A stretch of 64,000 nucleotides of DNA from Bordetella sp. H567 (lineage in GTDB: Bacteria > Pseudomonadota > Gammaproteobacteria > Burkholderiales > Burkholderiaceae_B), in NCBI RefSeq assembly GCF_001704295.1, contig NZ_CP012334.1, forward strand, positions 2,988,084-3,052,083, read 5' to 3'. Positions 26,067 to 35,049 of the stretch are shown here, in pieces. Position numbers and translations under genes: made by a program. Position 1 is the first letter of the stretch; every line of letters begins with the position of its first letter. The notes under the pieces are model-generated. The model saw only the letters and a list, made by a program, of their open reading frames with translations. It was not told the origin of the DNA and ran no database searches.

Positions 26067-28072
26067 CCGTGGACAACTTCCGCCTGCAGGTGCTCGCCAA
26101 CCACTGCACCGCCGCCGCCGAGGCCATGGGCTATACGCTCATGCGTACCGCCTATTCCACCTTCGTCAAGGAAACCGAGGACTTCTCCGCCCAGCTGATG
26201 ACGCCGGCCGGCAAGACCTTCGCCTCGCCCAAGACCTTCGGCGCGACCTGGTACACCGGCCTGGACTATGGCCGCGTGATCCAGATGTTCGACGACTACC
26301 GCGAGGGCGACATCTACCTGACCAACGATCCCTACAGCGGCTATGTCGCCACCCACACGCCCGACATGCACGTGTGGAAGCCGGTGTTCCGCGACGGCCG
26401 GCTGGTCTGCTTCGTGGGCAGCCACATCCATAACACCGACATGGGAGGCGCGGTGCCGGCATCCCTGTCGCGCACACTCACCGAGGTGCACCAGGAAGGA
26501 TTGCGCATTCCGCCCATGCTGCTGATGCGCGACGGCGTGATCGACGACAAACTGCTGCGCATCATGCAGGTCAACGTGCGCATGCCGGACCAGAACCACG
26601 GCGACCTGAACGCGCAGATCGCCGCCTTGAACGTCGGCGAGCGCAAGGTGCACGAGATCATCGACCGCTTCGGCGTGGACGAATTCATGCAGGGCGCCGA
26701 GGCCATCCTGGACTACGCGGAACAGCAGACGCGCGCGCTGATCCGCGACATTCCCGACGGCGACTACGAATTCTCCGAATACGCCGACGAGGATGCCGTG
26801 GGGGGCTATCCCTGCCGCATCCACATCACGCTGCGCGTGCGCGGCGATGAACTGGAAATGGACTTCACCGGAAGCGATCCGCAGGTGGCCTCGTCGCTGA
26901 ACGTGCCGACGGGCGGCGATGGCCATCATTCCGTCATCACGGTCGGGCTGATCTATGTCATGCATACGCTGGCGCCGCGCAACGTGCTGAACGCCGGCTC
27001 GGTGCGCCCCATGCGCGCCGTGCTGCCCGAAGGCTCGATCGTCAATCCGCAGGCGCCGGCCGCGGTGGGCATGCGCAGCCTGACGGCGGCCGTGATCCAG
27101 GCCTGCACCTTCGGTGTCTTCAACCGCGCCCTGCCCGACCGCCTGCCTGCCTGCCCCGCCGGCGGCTCCACCCTGCTGAACGTCAAGACCGCCACGCGCG
27201 GCGGCCGCCAGGTGCTGTCCTCCATCGGCCCTTGCGGCGGTGGGGGGGGCGGCGGGCCGGAGTACGACGGCGTCGAGGGCTGCGGCGCGAACAGCGCCTT
27301 CCTGAAGAACACGCCGGTGGAAATCAACGAGGCGGAAGTGCCCATCGAAGTCATCCGCTACGGCCTGGTACCGGACACCGGCGGCGCCGGCCGGCTGCGC
27401 GGCGGCAACGCCGCCACGATGGAATTCAAGCTGCTGGCGCCCAACGGCGTGGTCACCGCGCGCAACCGCAACCGCTCCGAACTGGCGGCCTGGGGCGTCG
27501 TGGGCGGCAAGGCCGGCGCGAACTCGCGCTTCATCAAGAACCCGGACGGCCCCGCGCCGGAGGAACTGCGCAACAGCGACCTGGTGAATTGCGCGCCCGG
27601 CGACGTGATCCGCCTGCAAGGCCCGGCCGGCGGCGGCTATGGCGATCCCCACGAGCGCCCGGTCGAAAAAGTGCTGGAGGACGTGCGCTGCGGCTTCGTG
27701 TCGCGCCAGCGCGCACGCGACGCCTATGGCGTGGTGCTGCGCGAGGACCTGTCGGTGGACGAGGCCGCGACGCGCGCGCTGCGCGCGGGCGGCCGGCGCC
27801 AACCGGACCACTTCGACTACGGCCCCGGGCGATCCCGCTTCGAAAGCATCTGGACGGCGGCCCGCTACGACGCCATGACGCGCATCATGGCCGCGCTACC
27901 CATCAGCTGGCGCCATTTCGTCAAGCACCAGATGTTCGCTGCCCTGGCCGGCACGGAGCCGCCCCAGGACGGCGGGGCGCAGGACATCGAACGCATCTAC
28001 CGCCAGCTCACCGAACGCTACGCGGACCTGCCCGCGTTCGACGCCATCGCCGGACACCCGGCGGCGGCCTGA
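26063..28072 (+). CDS. hyuB: Hydantoinase/oxoprolinase family protein, subunit B
   Basis: 669 residues, partner of HyuA. Start at GTG 26063 with GAAGGAG upstream, overlapping the hyuA stop (GTGA). Typical motifs: MRTAYSTFVKETEDFSAQL, LTNDPYSG with THTPD, and the very glycine-rich loop after SSIGPC. That loop is encoded by a run of eight G at 27242-27249, a possible slippage site. The C-terminal residues after the GGGYGDPHERP motif form an extra helical tail. Transcription continues to the FAD oxidase 35 bases downstream. Confidence 0.87.
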   Translation: MTVDNFRLQVLANHCTAAAEAMGYTLMRTAYSTFVKETEDFSAQLMTPAGKTFASPKTFGATWYTGLDYGRVIQMFDDYREGDIYLTNDPYSGYVATHTPDMHVWKPVFRDGRLVCFVGSHIHNTDMGGAVPASLSRTLTEVHQEGLRIPPMLLMRDGVIDDKLLRIMQVNVRMPDQNHGDLNAQIAALNVGERKVHEIIDRFGVDEFMQGAEAILDYAEQQTRALIRDIPDGDYEFSEYADEDAVGGYPCRIHITLRVRGDELEMDFTGSDPQVASSLNVPTGGDGHHSVITVGLIYVMHTLAPRNVLNAGSVRPMRAVLPEGSIVNPQAPAAVGMRSLTAAVIQACTFGVFNRALPDRLPACPAGGSTLLNVKTATRGGRQVLSSIGPCGGGGGGGPEYDGVEGCGANSAFLKNTPVEINEAEVPIEVIRYGLVPDTGGAGRLRGGNAATMEFKLLAPNGVVTARNRNRSELAAWGVVGGKAGANSRFIKNPDGPAPEELRNSDLVNCAPGDVIRLQGPAGGGYGDPHERPVEKVLEDVRCGFVSRQRARDAYGVVLREDLSVDEAATRALRAGGRRQPDHFDYGPGRSRFESIWTAARYDAMTRIMAALPISWRHFVKHQMFAALAGTEPPQDGGAQDIERIYRQLTERYADLPAFDAIAGHPAAA

Positions 28073-28107
28073 GGCCCGCGGCCGCGTTCCGGATTCAGGA
28101 GCATCGC

Positions 28108-29442
28108 ATGGCATCTTCCGCGGACATCTTCGCGCCCGGCTTCCAGAGCCGCCCCTACTGGTGGGAAGCCTACGAGCCGCCCGAACCGGGCGAGGACGCC
28201 CTGCCGCGCCACGCCGACGTGGTGATCGTGGGCGGCGGCTACACCGGCGTCTGCTGCGCCCTGACGCTGCGCGAGGCCGGCATCGACGCCGTGGTGCTGG
28301 AAGCCGGCCGTCCGGGCCAGGGCGCCAGCACGCGGTCCGGCGGGCAAATGTCGGGCGGCGTGAACGTGCAGAAAAAGGCGCTGGCCGCCGTCGGCGAAAG
28401 CCCCGAACAGCGCGAGACGCGCCTGGCGGCCCGGCTGCGCGACGCGGCCGCGTCCATGCGCTATGTCGAATCGCTGATCGAGCGCCACCGCATCGACTGC
28501 GGCTGGCAGAAGACCGGACGGCTCACCACCATGTGGCTGCCCCAGCACTACGAAAGCTGGAAGCACCGCATGGACCAGCTCAACGCCTGCACCGGCTCGA
28601 ACGCCCGCATGATTCCGCCGGAGGAATTGGGACGGGAGATCGGGTCCACCGTCTATCACGGCGCGGCCCTGATCGAGCAGGCCGGGCATCTGCACCCGGC
28701 GCGGCTGTACGGCGGCATGCTGGCCGCGGCCCGCGCGGCCGGCGCCCGTGTGCAGGGCAACACGCGCGTGCGCGCCATCGAACGCACCACGGGGGGCCAT
28801 GAGGTGCACACCACGCGCGGCACGATACGCGCGCAGCAGGTGGTGATCGCGACCAACGGCTACACCGGTCCGGACCTGGGCGACCTACACCGCAAGGTCG
28901 TGCCCATCGCCACCTACATGATCGCCACCGAGGAGCTGCCGCCTGATCTGGCGGCCAGCATCCTGCCCACCAACCGCGCCGTGTCCGAATCGCGCCGCGT
29001 GGTCAATCACTACCGCCTCTCGCCCGACGGCCGCCGCCTGCTGTTCGGCGGCCGCGCACGCTTCACCCCGGCCAGCGAGGATACGACGGCCCGGCTGTTG
29101 TATCGCGCCATGCTCAAGCGCTTTCCGCAGCTGGCCGGCACGCGCATCACCCACAGCTGGGGCGGCAACGTCGCGATGACGCTGGACGCCATGCCGCACA
29201 TCGGGGGTTCGGACGGCCTGCATTACGCCCTGGGCTGCAACGGCAGCGGCGTGGCCATGATGAGCTACCTGGGACACAGCGTGGGCCGCAAAATCGCCCT
29301 GCGGTCCCGGGATCCGATCAACGCTTTCGACATGGGGGAGATTCCCGGGCATCCTTTCTACTTCGGCAACACCTGGTTCCTGTTTGCCATCGGCAGCTGG
29401 TACCAGGCGCGCGATGCCTACGATCATTGGCGTGCCCGCTAA
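28108..29442 (+). CDS. FAD-dependent amine/amino acid oxidoreductase (DadA/PuuB-like)
   Basis: 444 residues. VVIVGGGYTGVCCALTLREAG (about 38-58) binds FAD; the N-terminal PYWWEAY and the GASTRSGGQMSGG loop are typical of gamma-glutamylputrescine-oxidase-like enzymes. A C-terminal GCNGSGVAMMSYLG motif closes the FAD site. Ribosome site CAGGAG before ATG 28108. As the third gene of the hyu operon it probably oxidises an amine or N-methyl amino acid released by HyuAB or feeding into it. Confidence 0.82.
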   Translation: MASSADIFAPGFQSRPYWWEAYEPPEPGEDALPRHADVVIVGGGYTGVCCALTLREAGIDAVVLEAGRPGQGASTRSGGQMSGGVNVQKKALAAVGESPEQRETRLAARLRDAAASMRYVESLIERHRIDCGWQKTGRLTTMWLPQHYESWKHRMDQLNACTGSNARMIPPEELGREIGSTVYHGAALIEQAGHLHPARLYGGMLAAARAAGARVQGNTRVRAIERTTGGHEVHTTRGTIRAQQVVIATNGYTGPDLGDLHRKVVPIATYMIATEELPPDLAASILPTNRAVSESRRVVNHYRLSPDGRRLLFGGRARFTPASEDTTARLLYRAMLKRFPQLAGTRITHSWGGNVAMTLDAMPHIGGSDGLHYALGCNGSGVAMMSYLGHSVGRKIALRSRDPINAFDMGEIPGHPFYFGNTWFLFAIGSWYQARDAYDHWRAR

Positions 29443-29604
29443 GCCGCGGGCCGCTGGCCGACGCATCCAGCATTGCTGAACCCGGGCTGTCCGCGCACCC
29501 GCGCGCCGGCCGACTCTGTGCTTGCACCGTCCGATGCGGACCCTGGCGTGGTGCCCGGGCCGTGAACAAGGGATCGGACGTGGACAAAACCGTTGGAGCG
29601 ATCC

Positions 29605-30597
29605 ATGAATATGCAGCGACGCAATGCCTTGAGAGTCCTGACCGGCGTGTGCGGGGCGGCCGCCCTGCCCCGGTACGCGCTGGCGCAGCCGGCGGCGTAT
29701 CCCGCCGGCCCCGTCACGGTCATCGTGCCCTATGGATCCGGCGGCAGCACCGACGTGATCGCCCGGCTGCTGGTCAACGATGTCAGCGAACGCCTGGGCG
29801 GCAAGTTCATCGTCGAGGACAAGCCCGGCGCGGCCGGCAATATCGGCACCCGCCAGGTGGCGGTCTCGCGTCCGGACGGCAGCACCCTGCTGTACTCGAC
29901 GGCGACGCCGTTCTGCATCAATCCCTATGTGTACCGCACCTTGCCCTTCGATCCGGACAACGACTTCGCCGCCGTTTCGCGCACCGCGAAGCTGCCGCTG
30001 GTCCTGGTCGTCAACGCGGGGCTGGGCATCAAGGACGCGCACGCATTCGTGGACTACCTGCGCCAGCACCAGAAGGAAAGCAGCTTCAGTTCCTACGGCA
30101 TCGGCACATCCAGCCATATCGCCGGCACCATCTTCACCAAGAAGATCGGCGCCCCTGGCGTGCTGCACGTCCCCTACAAGGACATGACAGCGATGTCGGA
30201 CCTGGCGGCCGGCCGCAACACCTTCCACATCGACGCCTGGTCCGTCGTGGACCCGCTGGTCAAGGCCGGCAAGCTGGTGCCGCTGGCCGTTTCCAGCGCC
30301 GAACCCCTGCCCTGGGCCCCACAGCTGCCGACCATCGCGAGCGTGGTGAAAAGCGACTACGAGGTCGTTACCTGGCACGCGGTCTTCGCGCCGCGCAAGA
30401 CGCCCACGGACGTCGTCGACCTGCTGAACCGCGAATTCCAGAAGACGATAGACAAGCCCATCGTCCAGAAGACCTATCGGGAACAGGGTTTCCTGACCTA
30501 TCCGCCCGCCACGCCCAAGGAGATCGACGCGTTCGTCAAGGCGGACAAGGCACGCTGGAAGGCCTATGTGGAGGCGGCGGGCATTACGCCGTCATAG
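29605..30597 (+). CDS. Bug/TctC-type periplasmic solute-binding protein
   Basis: 330 residues. Signal sequence with twin arginines (MNMQRRNALRVLTGVCGAAA), cleavage near ALA, then the family start AAYPAGPVTVIVPYGSGGSTD. I start at ATG 29605 because GGAG lies six bases before it; TTG 29593 and ATG 29611 are possible. It follows the hyu/oxidase operon by 160 bases in the same direction and may bind its substrate. The twin-arginine-like leader is unusual for this Sec-exported family. Confidence 0.85.
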   Translation: MNMQRRNALRVLTGVCGAAALPRYALAQPAAYPAGPVTVIVPYGSGGSTDVIARLLVNDVSERLGGKFIVEDKPGAAGNIGTRQVAVSRPDGSTLLYSTATPFCINPYVYRTLPFDPDNDFAAVSRTAKLPLVLVVNAGLGIKDAHAFVDYLRQHQKESSFSSYGIGTSSHIAGTIFTKKIGAPGVLHVPYKDMTAMSDLAAGRNTFHIDAWSVVDPLVKAGKLVPLAVSSAEPLPWAPQLPTIASVVKSDYEVVTWHAVFAPRKTPTDVVDLLNREFQKTIDKPIVQKTYREQGFLTYPPATPKEIDAFVKADKARWKAYVEAAGITPS

Positions 30598-30604
30598 CCT
30601 GGGA

Positions 30605-30643
30605 CCGGGTCGCGATCGCGCCACGCTTACGCGCGCGCGACCC
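30605..30643. terminator. Long hairpin between convergent genes
   Basis: CCGGGTCGCG (30605-30614) and CGCGACCCGG (30634-30643) are exact reverse complements with a 19-base loop, directly after the Bug gene and before the end of the opposite operon. No U-tract follows on either strand, so it may end transcription in both directions inefficiently or simply protect 3' ends. Confidence 0.35.
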
Positions 30644-30682
30644 GGCGCGCGCAAATGGGCGCTTGCGGCGCCTGATACCCCG

Positions 30683-30910
30683 TCAGCCGGCGTATAGATC
30701 CCACACGGGGTCCGAGTTGTCGTCCATGGTGCCGCGGATGAGCGTCGCGCCGCAGTCACGGCACACAAAGCGTGTTTGCGGTCGGACGACATCATGGTCG
30801 ATGGCGATAGACGTCCGGGAAACATCAGTCCACGGCATCAACGCGGGGTGAGGAGCGACGTCGGCAGGCCGGTGACGCAGCTGCTCACATGCGGCGCAAG
30901 TGGCGCTCAC
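30683..30910 (-). CDS. Small protein with two CxxC pairs (zinc-ribbon-like), unknown function
   Basis: 75 residues if started at GTG 30910, which overlaps the stop of the upstream gene (GTGA). ATG 30946, in the same frame, would add 12 residues. Two pairs, CAAC near the N terminus and CRDC near residue 56, could bind one zinc. Last gene of a tight minus-strand operon with a Gre-factor-like protein, an AraC regulator and a PEP-mutase-like enzyme. I do not recognise the family. Confidence 0.5.
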   Translation of the reverse strand: MSATCAACEQLRHRPADVAPHPALMPWTDVSRTSIAIDHDVVRPQTRFVCRDCGATLIRGTMDDNSDPVWDLYAG

Positions 30911-31353
30911 GCGACGGCCGTCAATTGAAAATTCTTGCCATTCCATTGGCAAGCGTCGCCGGCACGCTTGCCTTCCAGGCATTGGTAGATTGGCGCCTGG
31001 GTGGATATTCCCAAATATGTGGTCCCTTGACAGACGAAGGGCGCGGTAGCCGCCCCCACGACGAACCAGCGGTCATTCAGCTGAATGACCGCGCCTGGCT
31101 CGACTTCGGTTTTTGGACCGAAATCGATTGCGCGGATCGCCGCGATCGCATCTTCGTAGCTATGCAGCGGGCATTCGAAGGCCTGCGCCACCTCGGCTTC
31201 GCTGAATCTCAGGGAGAACTCGCCGTGATCCCTCGCCTCGCTGTAGTCAGGCGAACTATCGTGCAGATAGTCCACATAGGATTGCTTGGCATAGGCCAGC
31301 TTCTCGGCTTCGAGGCCAAGCATGGTGCGCTTGAGCGCTGATTTATCGTTCAT
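30907..31353 (-). CDS. GreA/GreB C-terminal-domain-like protein
   Basis: 148 residues from ATG 31353 (GGAAA upstream). The C-terminal part (GAVIQLNDRWFVVG, then GISTQAPIYQCLEGKRAGD) follows the pattern of the FKBP-like C-terminal domain of transcript-cleavage factors GreA/GreB. The N-terminal half is helical and acidic but too divergent to assert the coiled-coil tip residues. It could act on RNA polymerase near the secondary channel, or be a Gre-domain protein with another job. It overlaps the AraC gene by 11 bases and the next small gene by 4. Confidence 0.55.
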   Translation of the reverse strand: MNDKSALKRTMLGLEAEKLAYAKQSYVDYLHDSSPDYSEARDHGEFSLRFSEAEVAQAFECPLHSYEDAIAAIRAIDFGPKTEVEPGAVIQLNDRWFVVGAATAPFVCQGTTYLGISTQAPIYQCLEGKRAGDACQWNGKNFQLTAVA

Positions 31354-32401
31354 GTTGATTTCCATGTTCCGTTTCAGGGATTCTCTCGTTGCGGCGCTGG
31401 GCGCGATAGTCAGAAGGATAGACGCCGAAGGCAGCATGAAACGCCCTCAGGAAGCTGCTTCGGCTGGTATATCCCGCTAAACGCCCAATCTGATCGACAG
31501 AGAGATCGTTGGTGGTAAGCATCGACGCGGCCTGGCGCATCCGCAATTCCCGTAACACCGTCATCGGAGGCATCCCCAGTACGTCCGTGAACCTCGCCAT
31601 AAAGGACGACCTGCTCATACAGGCGGTGCGGGCGAGGCTATGGACCGAATGTGGTGCGCCAGGATGTGCCGCCATATGGGAGAAGGCCCGCGCGATGCGT
31701 ACGTCTCCCAACAAGGAAAAGCGTTCGGCCCACAAATTGATCGAGGTCAACGAACGTCTCAGTAATGCGATCAGCACCACCTTCAGCAGCGTCGCCGTCA
31801 TGGCCCCCATGCCCACCTCCTGGTCGATGAGTTCCTGCAGCGCCGCCTGGAGCGTCCGATCAATGCGCTGCGCGCTGTCGAATTGCTCCACGATAGGGGT
31901 ATCCAAGGTGCCGAACAGGTTCGCGGAGCGGCCATAGGAAGCCTGGAAGTAGCCACAGATCAACATCAGTTGTGGCTCGCCATCTCCGGCAATGAAGCGC
32001 CGAATCTCACCCGGCGGGAATGGCTTCCAGCGGCCATCGACCTGGTGGCCTACCTCGACATTGAGATCTCGTCGCGGTACTTCGATATGGAAATACTGAC
32101 CCGGCGGCGTGATGACAAGCGTGTGGGGCGACAGCTCGATGGCGGGATGACCGTCCAGGACCATGCGGCCATGCCCGCCCAGGTTGTAATGGATACCCGG
32201 TGCAGGCGCACCTCCCAGATCCAGGCGCCAACCCGGACTCACCGAGCATTCGGTCAGCTGGACAAATTCCACACTCAATGCGGATAGCAGGCCATCCAGT
32301 CGCGCAGGCGCCATCCGCGCCATCGGCTGGTGTCCATGGGAGTGTGTCGCGTCCTTGTTCATGGAAACGTTCATCGACGAGCCCCGCGCGGCATCCACCA
32401 T
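31343..32401 (-). CDS. AraC family transcriptional regulator (cupin sensor domain)
   Basis: About 352 residues. The N-terminal half (LDGLLSALSVEFVQLTECSV, HYNLGGHGRMVLDG, PPGQYFHIEV) resembles the cupin-type sensor of AraC_binding/Cupin_6 regulators. The C-terminal double helix-turn-helix is clear (SVHSLARTACMSRSSFMARF; DQIGRLAGYTSRSSFLRAFHAAFG). Start uncertain: ATG 32401 or 32374, both with weak ribosome sites. It lies 22 bases after the PEP-mutase-like gene and probably regulates this operon. Confidence 0.83.
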   Translation of the reverse strand: MVDAARGSSMNVSMNKDATHSHGHQPMARMAPARLDGLLSALSVEFVQLTECSVSPGWRLDLGGAPAPGIHYNLGGHGRMVLDGHPAIELSPHTLVITPPGQYFHIEVPRRDLNVEVGHQVDGRWKPFPPGEIRRFIAGDGEPQLMLICGYFQASYGRSANLFGTLDTPIVEQFDSAQRIDRTLQAALQELIDQEVGMGAMTATLLKVVLIALLRRSLTSINLWAERFSLLGDVRIARAFSHMAAHPGAPHSVHSLARTACMSRSSFMARFTDVLGMPPMTVLRELRMRQAASMLTTNDLSVDQIGRLAGYTSRSSFLRAFHAAFGVYPSDYRAQRRNERIPETEHGNQHER

Positions 32402-32423
32402 CGTTTCAACGCCCCAGGCCTGC

Positions 32424-33488
32424 TCATAGGGGCAACGGTGGCACGTTCGCGATCGCGATCGCACCGTCCGCGACATATTGGCAGAAGTTGGCTACCGGCA
32501 TCGCGGCGACGCCCCTGGCTGTGCCGTCAGACCATGTGACGACCGCATCGACCGCAGTCGTTTCAACTTCGACCTTGCCCTTCGGGATCGTGAGCAACGG
32601 TCCATCTCCTTCGCGGTACTCCACTTTTCCGGTGATACTTGCCGGCTGCGCCGCCAGCCGACGTTCGCCGGTGACCTGGAAGTAGGTATTCAATTGACGG
32701 CCATTTGCCAATTCGCCAAAGCCGTTGAGCTCACCGCGCGCCAAGGCGGCCGCTGCCCGCATGAAGCCCCCCCACGCGGACCGTGCCAGAGCCGCTCCTA
32801 CGCTGATGCGCCGCACTCCCAACCGGGCGATTTCCTGCAGTGTCAAGGTGCTATCCGATCCGATGAGAAGATTGACCGGCTTGCCACCCGCTGCAGCGAC
32901 GACTGCCGCTATCTCCTGCGGCGTCGATATGCCAGGCGCATACAGAATGTCGGCCCCGGCTTCGGCGTAGGCCTTGATACGCGTCACCGTATCGGCCAGA
33001 TCAGGACGTCCGATGAAGAAATTCTCGGCGCGGCCCACCAACAGTGTGTCGCCGCCCATCTCATCGATGCGGCTTCGCGCCACACGCAGGCGTTCGACGG
33101 CTTCATCGATCGAAAACAGTGGGGAATCTGCATCGACCCTGGAGTCCTCGATGGAAAGCGCGGCCACGCCTGTTTGCACCGCGCGGCAGACGTTTTCACC
33201 CAGTCCGTCCAGGTCATCGGCAAATCCGTTCTCGAAATCCGCGTTCACGGGCAGATCCGTAGCCCGGACGATATCTCGCATGCGCTGCAGGACCATCTGG
33301 CACGACGAGGTATTGTCCGCGCGTCCGTCGGACCAGGCAAAACCGGCGCTGGTTGTTGCCAATCCGTCGAATCCCAAGCCTTGCAGGAACCGGGCGCTGC
33401 CCACGTCCCATGCATTGGGCAGAATGAAACAGCCTTGCTCGTGCATGGCGCGGAACGCAGCCCGCTTATCGGCGGTGGTATGTGTCAT
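32424..33488 (-). CDS. Isocitrate lyase/PEP mutase family protein with C-terminal extension
   Basis: 354 residues; start ATG 33488 with GGAGATTTCC directly before it. Residues 1 to about 255 form the PEP mutase/2-methylisocitrate lyase barrel: LPNAWDVGSARFLQGLGFDG, ATTSAGFAW, NADFENGF (metal site) and LSIEDSRVD. The closest subgroup is the uncharacterised oxaloacetate-decarboxylase or C-C lyase-like members rather than true PEP mutase. About 90 additional residues follow (from roughly GRQLNTYFQVTGERR), forming a predicted beta-rich tail that standard members lack. First gene of the four-gene operon. Confidence 0.82.
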   Translation of the reverse strand: MTHTTADKRAAFRAMHEQGCFILPNAWDVGSARFLQGLGFDGLATTSAGFAWSDGRADNTSSCQMVLQRMRDIVRATDLPVNADFENGFADDLDGLGENVCRAVQTGVAALSIEDSRVDADSPLFSIDEAVERLRVARSRIDEMGGDTLLVGRAENFFIGRPDLADTVTRIKAYAEAGADILYAPGISTPQEIAAVVAAAGGKPVNLLIGSDSTLTLQEIARLGVRRISVGAALARSAWGGFMRAAAALARGELNGFGELANGRQLNTYFQVTGERRLAAQPASITGKVEYREGDGPLLTIPKGKVEVETTAVDAVVTWSDGTARGVAAMPVANFCQYVADGAIAIANVPPLPL

Positions 33489-33754
33489 GGAAATCTCCTG
33501 ACCAAAGCGAGCGTTCCAGTGTAGAACGCGGATGCGATTCACAAATCCCAATGTTGTGTCCTATCGTCCAATTCAGGGCGCCATGCCATCCCGAATGGCG
33601 GCCCCCGCTGAATTCCCGGATCGCGAGCGATTCTGTGCTGAGAAGTCCGGAAAAGCTATCCTTGCGTCCAAATCGGCAATCGGCGCTTCCGTGCCTAAGC
33701 CGAAGCTCATAAAGTGCGTTGGCGACCAGGACAATGGTCCACGGATGGATAGAC

Positions 33755-34303
33755 ATGGAACAGACAGAACAGGAACTCCTCGCTGACTTGCGATTGCTTA
33801 GACGCTCCCTGCGCCCGGACGACGTGGAAGAATGCACGGTGAAAGAGCCGCTTACGCTGGGCCAGCGCGTGGCGGATGCCGTGGTCAGCGTCATGGGATC
33901 ATGGACATTCATCATTGCCCAGTCACTCGTGCTCTTGGGCTGGATCGCGGCGAACCTGTTCGGTGCGATGCACCGCTGGGATCCTTACCCTTTTATCCTG
34001 CTCAATCTCGCGCTCTCTTTCCAAGCCGCTTACGCTGCGCCTTTCATCATGATGAGCCAGAACAGGCAGCAGGACATCGACAGAAAGGCCGCTGCGAACG
34101 ACTATCGAATCAACATCAAGGCCGAGCTCGAAATAGAGCTTCTTCATGAAAAGATCGACCAGCTGCGTGCGCAGGAAGTCCTGCGACTGACCGAAGCGGT
34201 GACGCGTCTGACCGAGCTCTTGCAAGAGTCTAGAAAAGAGAGGCTCTCGGATCGGACGGATGAAACAGGCGAGGTTGCAGCGACTACGGGATCAGGTGTC
34301 TGA
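33755..34303 (+). CDS. DUF1003 membrane protein
   Basis: 182 residues. Two membrane segments (TFIIAQSLVLLGWIAANLF and PFILLNLALSFQAAYAAPFI) are followed by the family motif MMSQNRQ and a charged C-terminal coiled coil (residues about 120-170). Function of DUF1003 is not established. ATG 33755 chosen; ATG 33734 in the same frame also has a possible site (CCAGGA). The 3' end overlaps the convergent MOSC gene by 12 bases. Confidence 0.78.
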   Translation: MEQTEQELLADLRLLRRSLRPDDVEECTVKEPLTLGQRVADAVVSVMGSWTFIIAQSLVLLGWIAANLFGAMHRWDPYPFILLNLALSFQAAYAAPFIMMSQNRQQDIDRKAAANDYRINIKAELEIELLHEKIDQLRAQEVLRLTEAVTRLTELLQESRKERLSDRTDETGEVAATTGSGV

Positions 34304-34822
34304 TGCGGCGGACGCCTGGGGTTCGTCCGGCACGGCTTCGACAGAGTCTTCGACACGTACGAGACCGCTTTGGAGAACGCGCGCGGTGATTCCGCCGATG
34401 CCTCGCATCGCATTGTATCCACCCACGCCTAGATTCTCTTCCATTCTCGAACATGGATGACATTCCCCAGTCACTTCGAGTATGGCTTCACCGACGCGCA
34501 AGCGCCGCCCCTTGAGCGCGAGCAGATTGATGCCGCTGGTGACGATGTTGCGGCGCACCCAGCTGGGATCCACATGGTCTTTGCGTAAATAGCTGGCGAC
34601 CGCCGCAAGATTCTCCGATTGGATCAGGGTCACTTGCCTGGGGCCCTCTGGATTGCGATAGTGATCGCCCAGGACGCCTCGGCCGGCTTCCAGGCGCACC
34701 TCGTTCACCGACAACGGCACTGCCCGGCGCTCCGGCCGAATGCCCATCCATACCACGCGACCTGGGCGCATGGGAGCGTTTATGAGGGCGCCCAGTAGCG
34801 AGCGCGGGTTGAATTGATTCAT
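34292..34822 (-). CDS. MOSC domain protein
   Basis: 176 residues. A beta-barrel MOSC (molybdenum cofactor sulfurase C-terminal) domain is indicated by GRGVLGDHYRNPEGPRQVTLIQSENL and, near the end, the conserved cysteine in GECHPCSRMEENLGVGGYNAM. Stand-alone MOSC proteins handle sulfur or molybdopterin ligands or reduce N-hydroxylated compounds. No molybdenum enzyme is encoded next to it. The ribosome site is weak. Confidence 0.8.
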   Translation of the reverse strand: MNQFNPRSLLGALINAPMRPGRVVWMGIRPERRAVPLSVNEVRLEAGRGVLGDHYRNPEGPRQVTLIQSENLAAVASYLRKDHVDPSWVRRNIVTSGINLLALKGRRLRVGEAILEVTGECHPCSRMEENLGVGGYNAMRGIGGITARVLQSGLVRVEDSVEAVPDEPQASAASDT

Positions 34823-35049
34823 CGGCTTGGGGATTTACAGGTACGCCGGCCGAGTCTAACAGTGCCACGCCTGCATTGCCGCAAAAGCGGTTGGCCGGAC
34901 GTACGCATCTGCACTTTCTGGACGCGCGGATACAAAAAATGGACGACCACGCCGCGGGGGCGCCGGAATTTATCGACGGGAAGGTGCAAACTAACGCCCG
35001 TAGCGCCATGGCATGCGCCTGATGCTCGCCTTACTTCATAGGAGCCGAA

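Noticed and set aside
26024-27811. Long minus-strand frame opposite hyuB
   Set aside because: Antisense shadow; the HyuB reading has conserved motifs and a coupled start.
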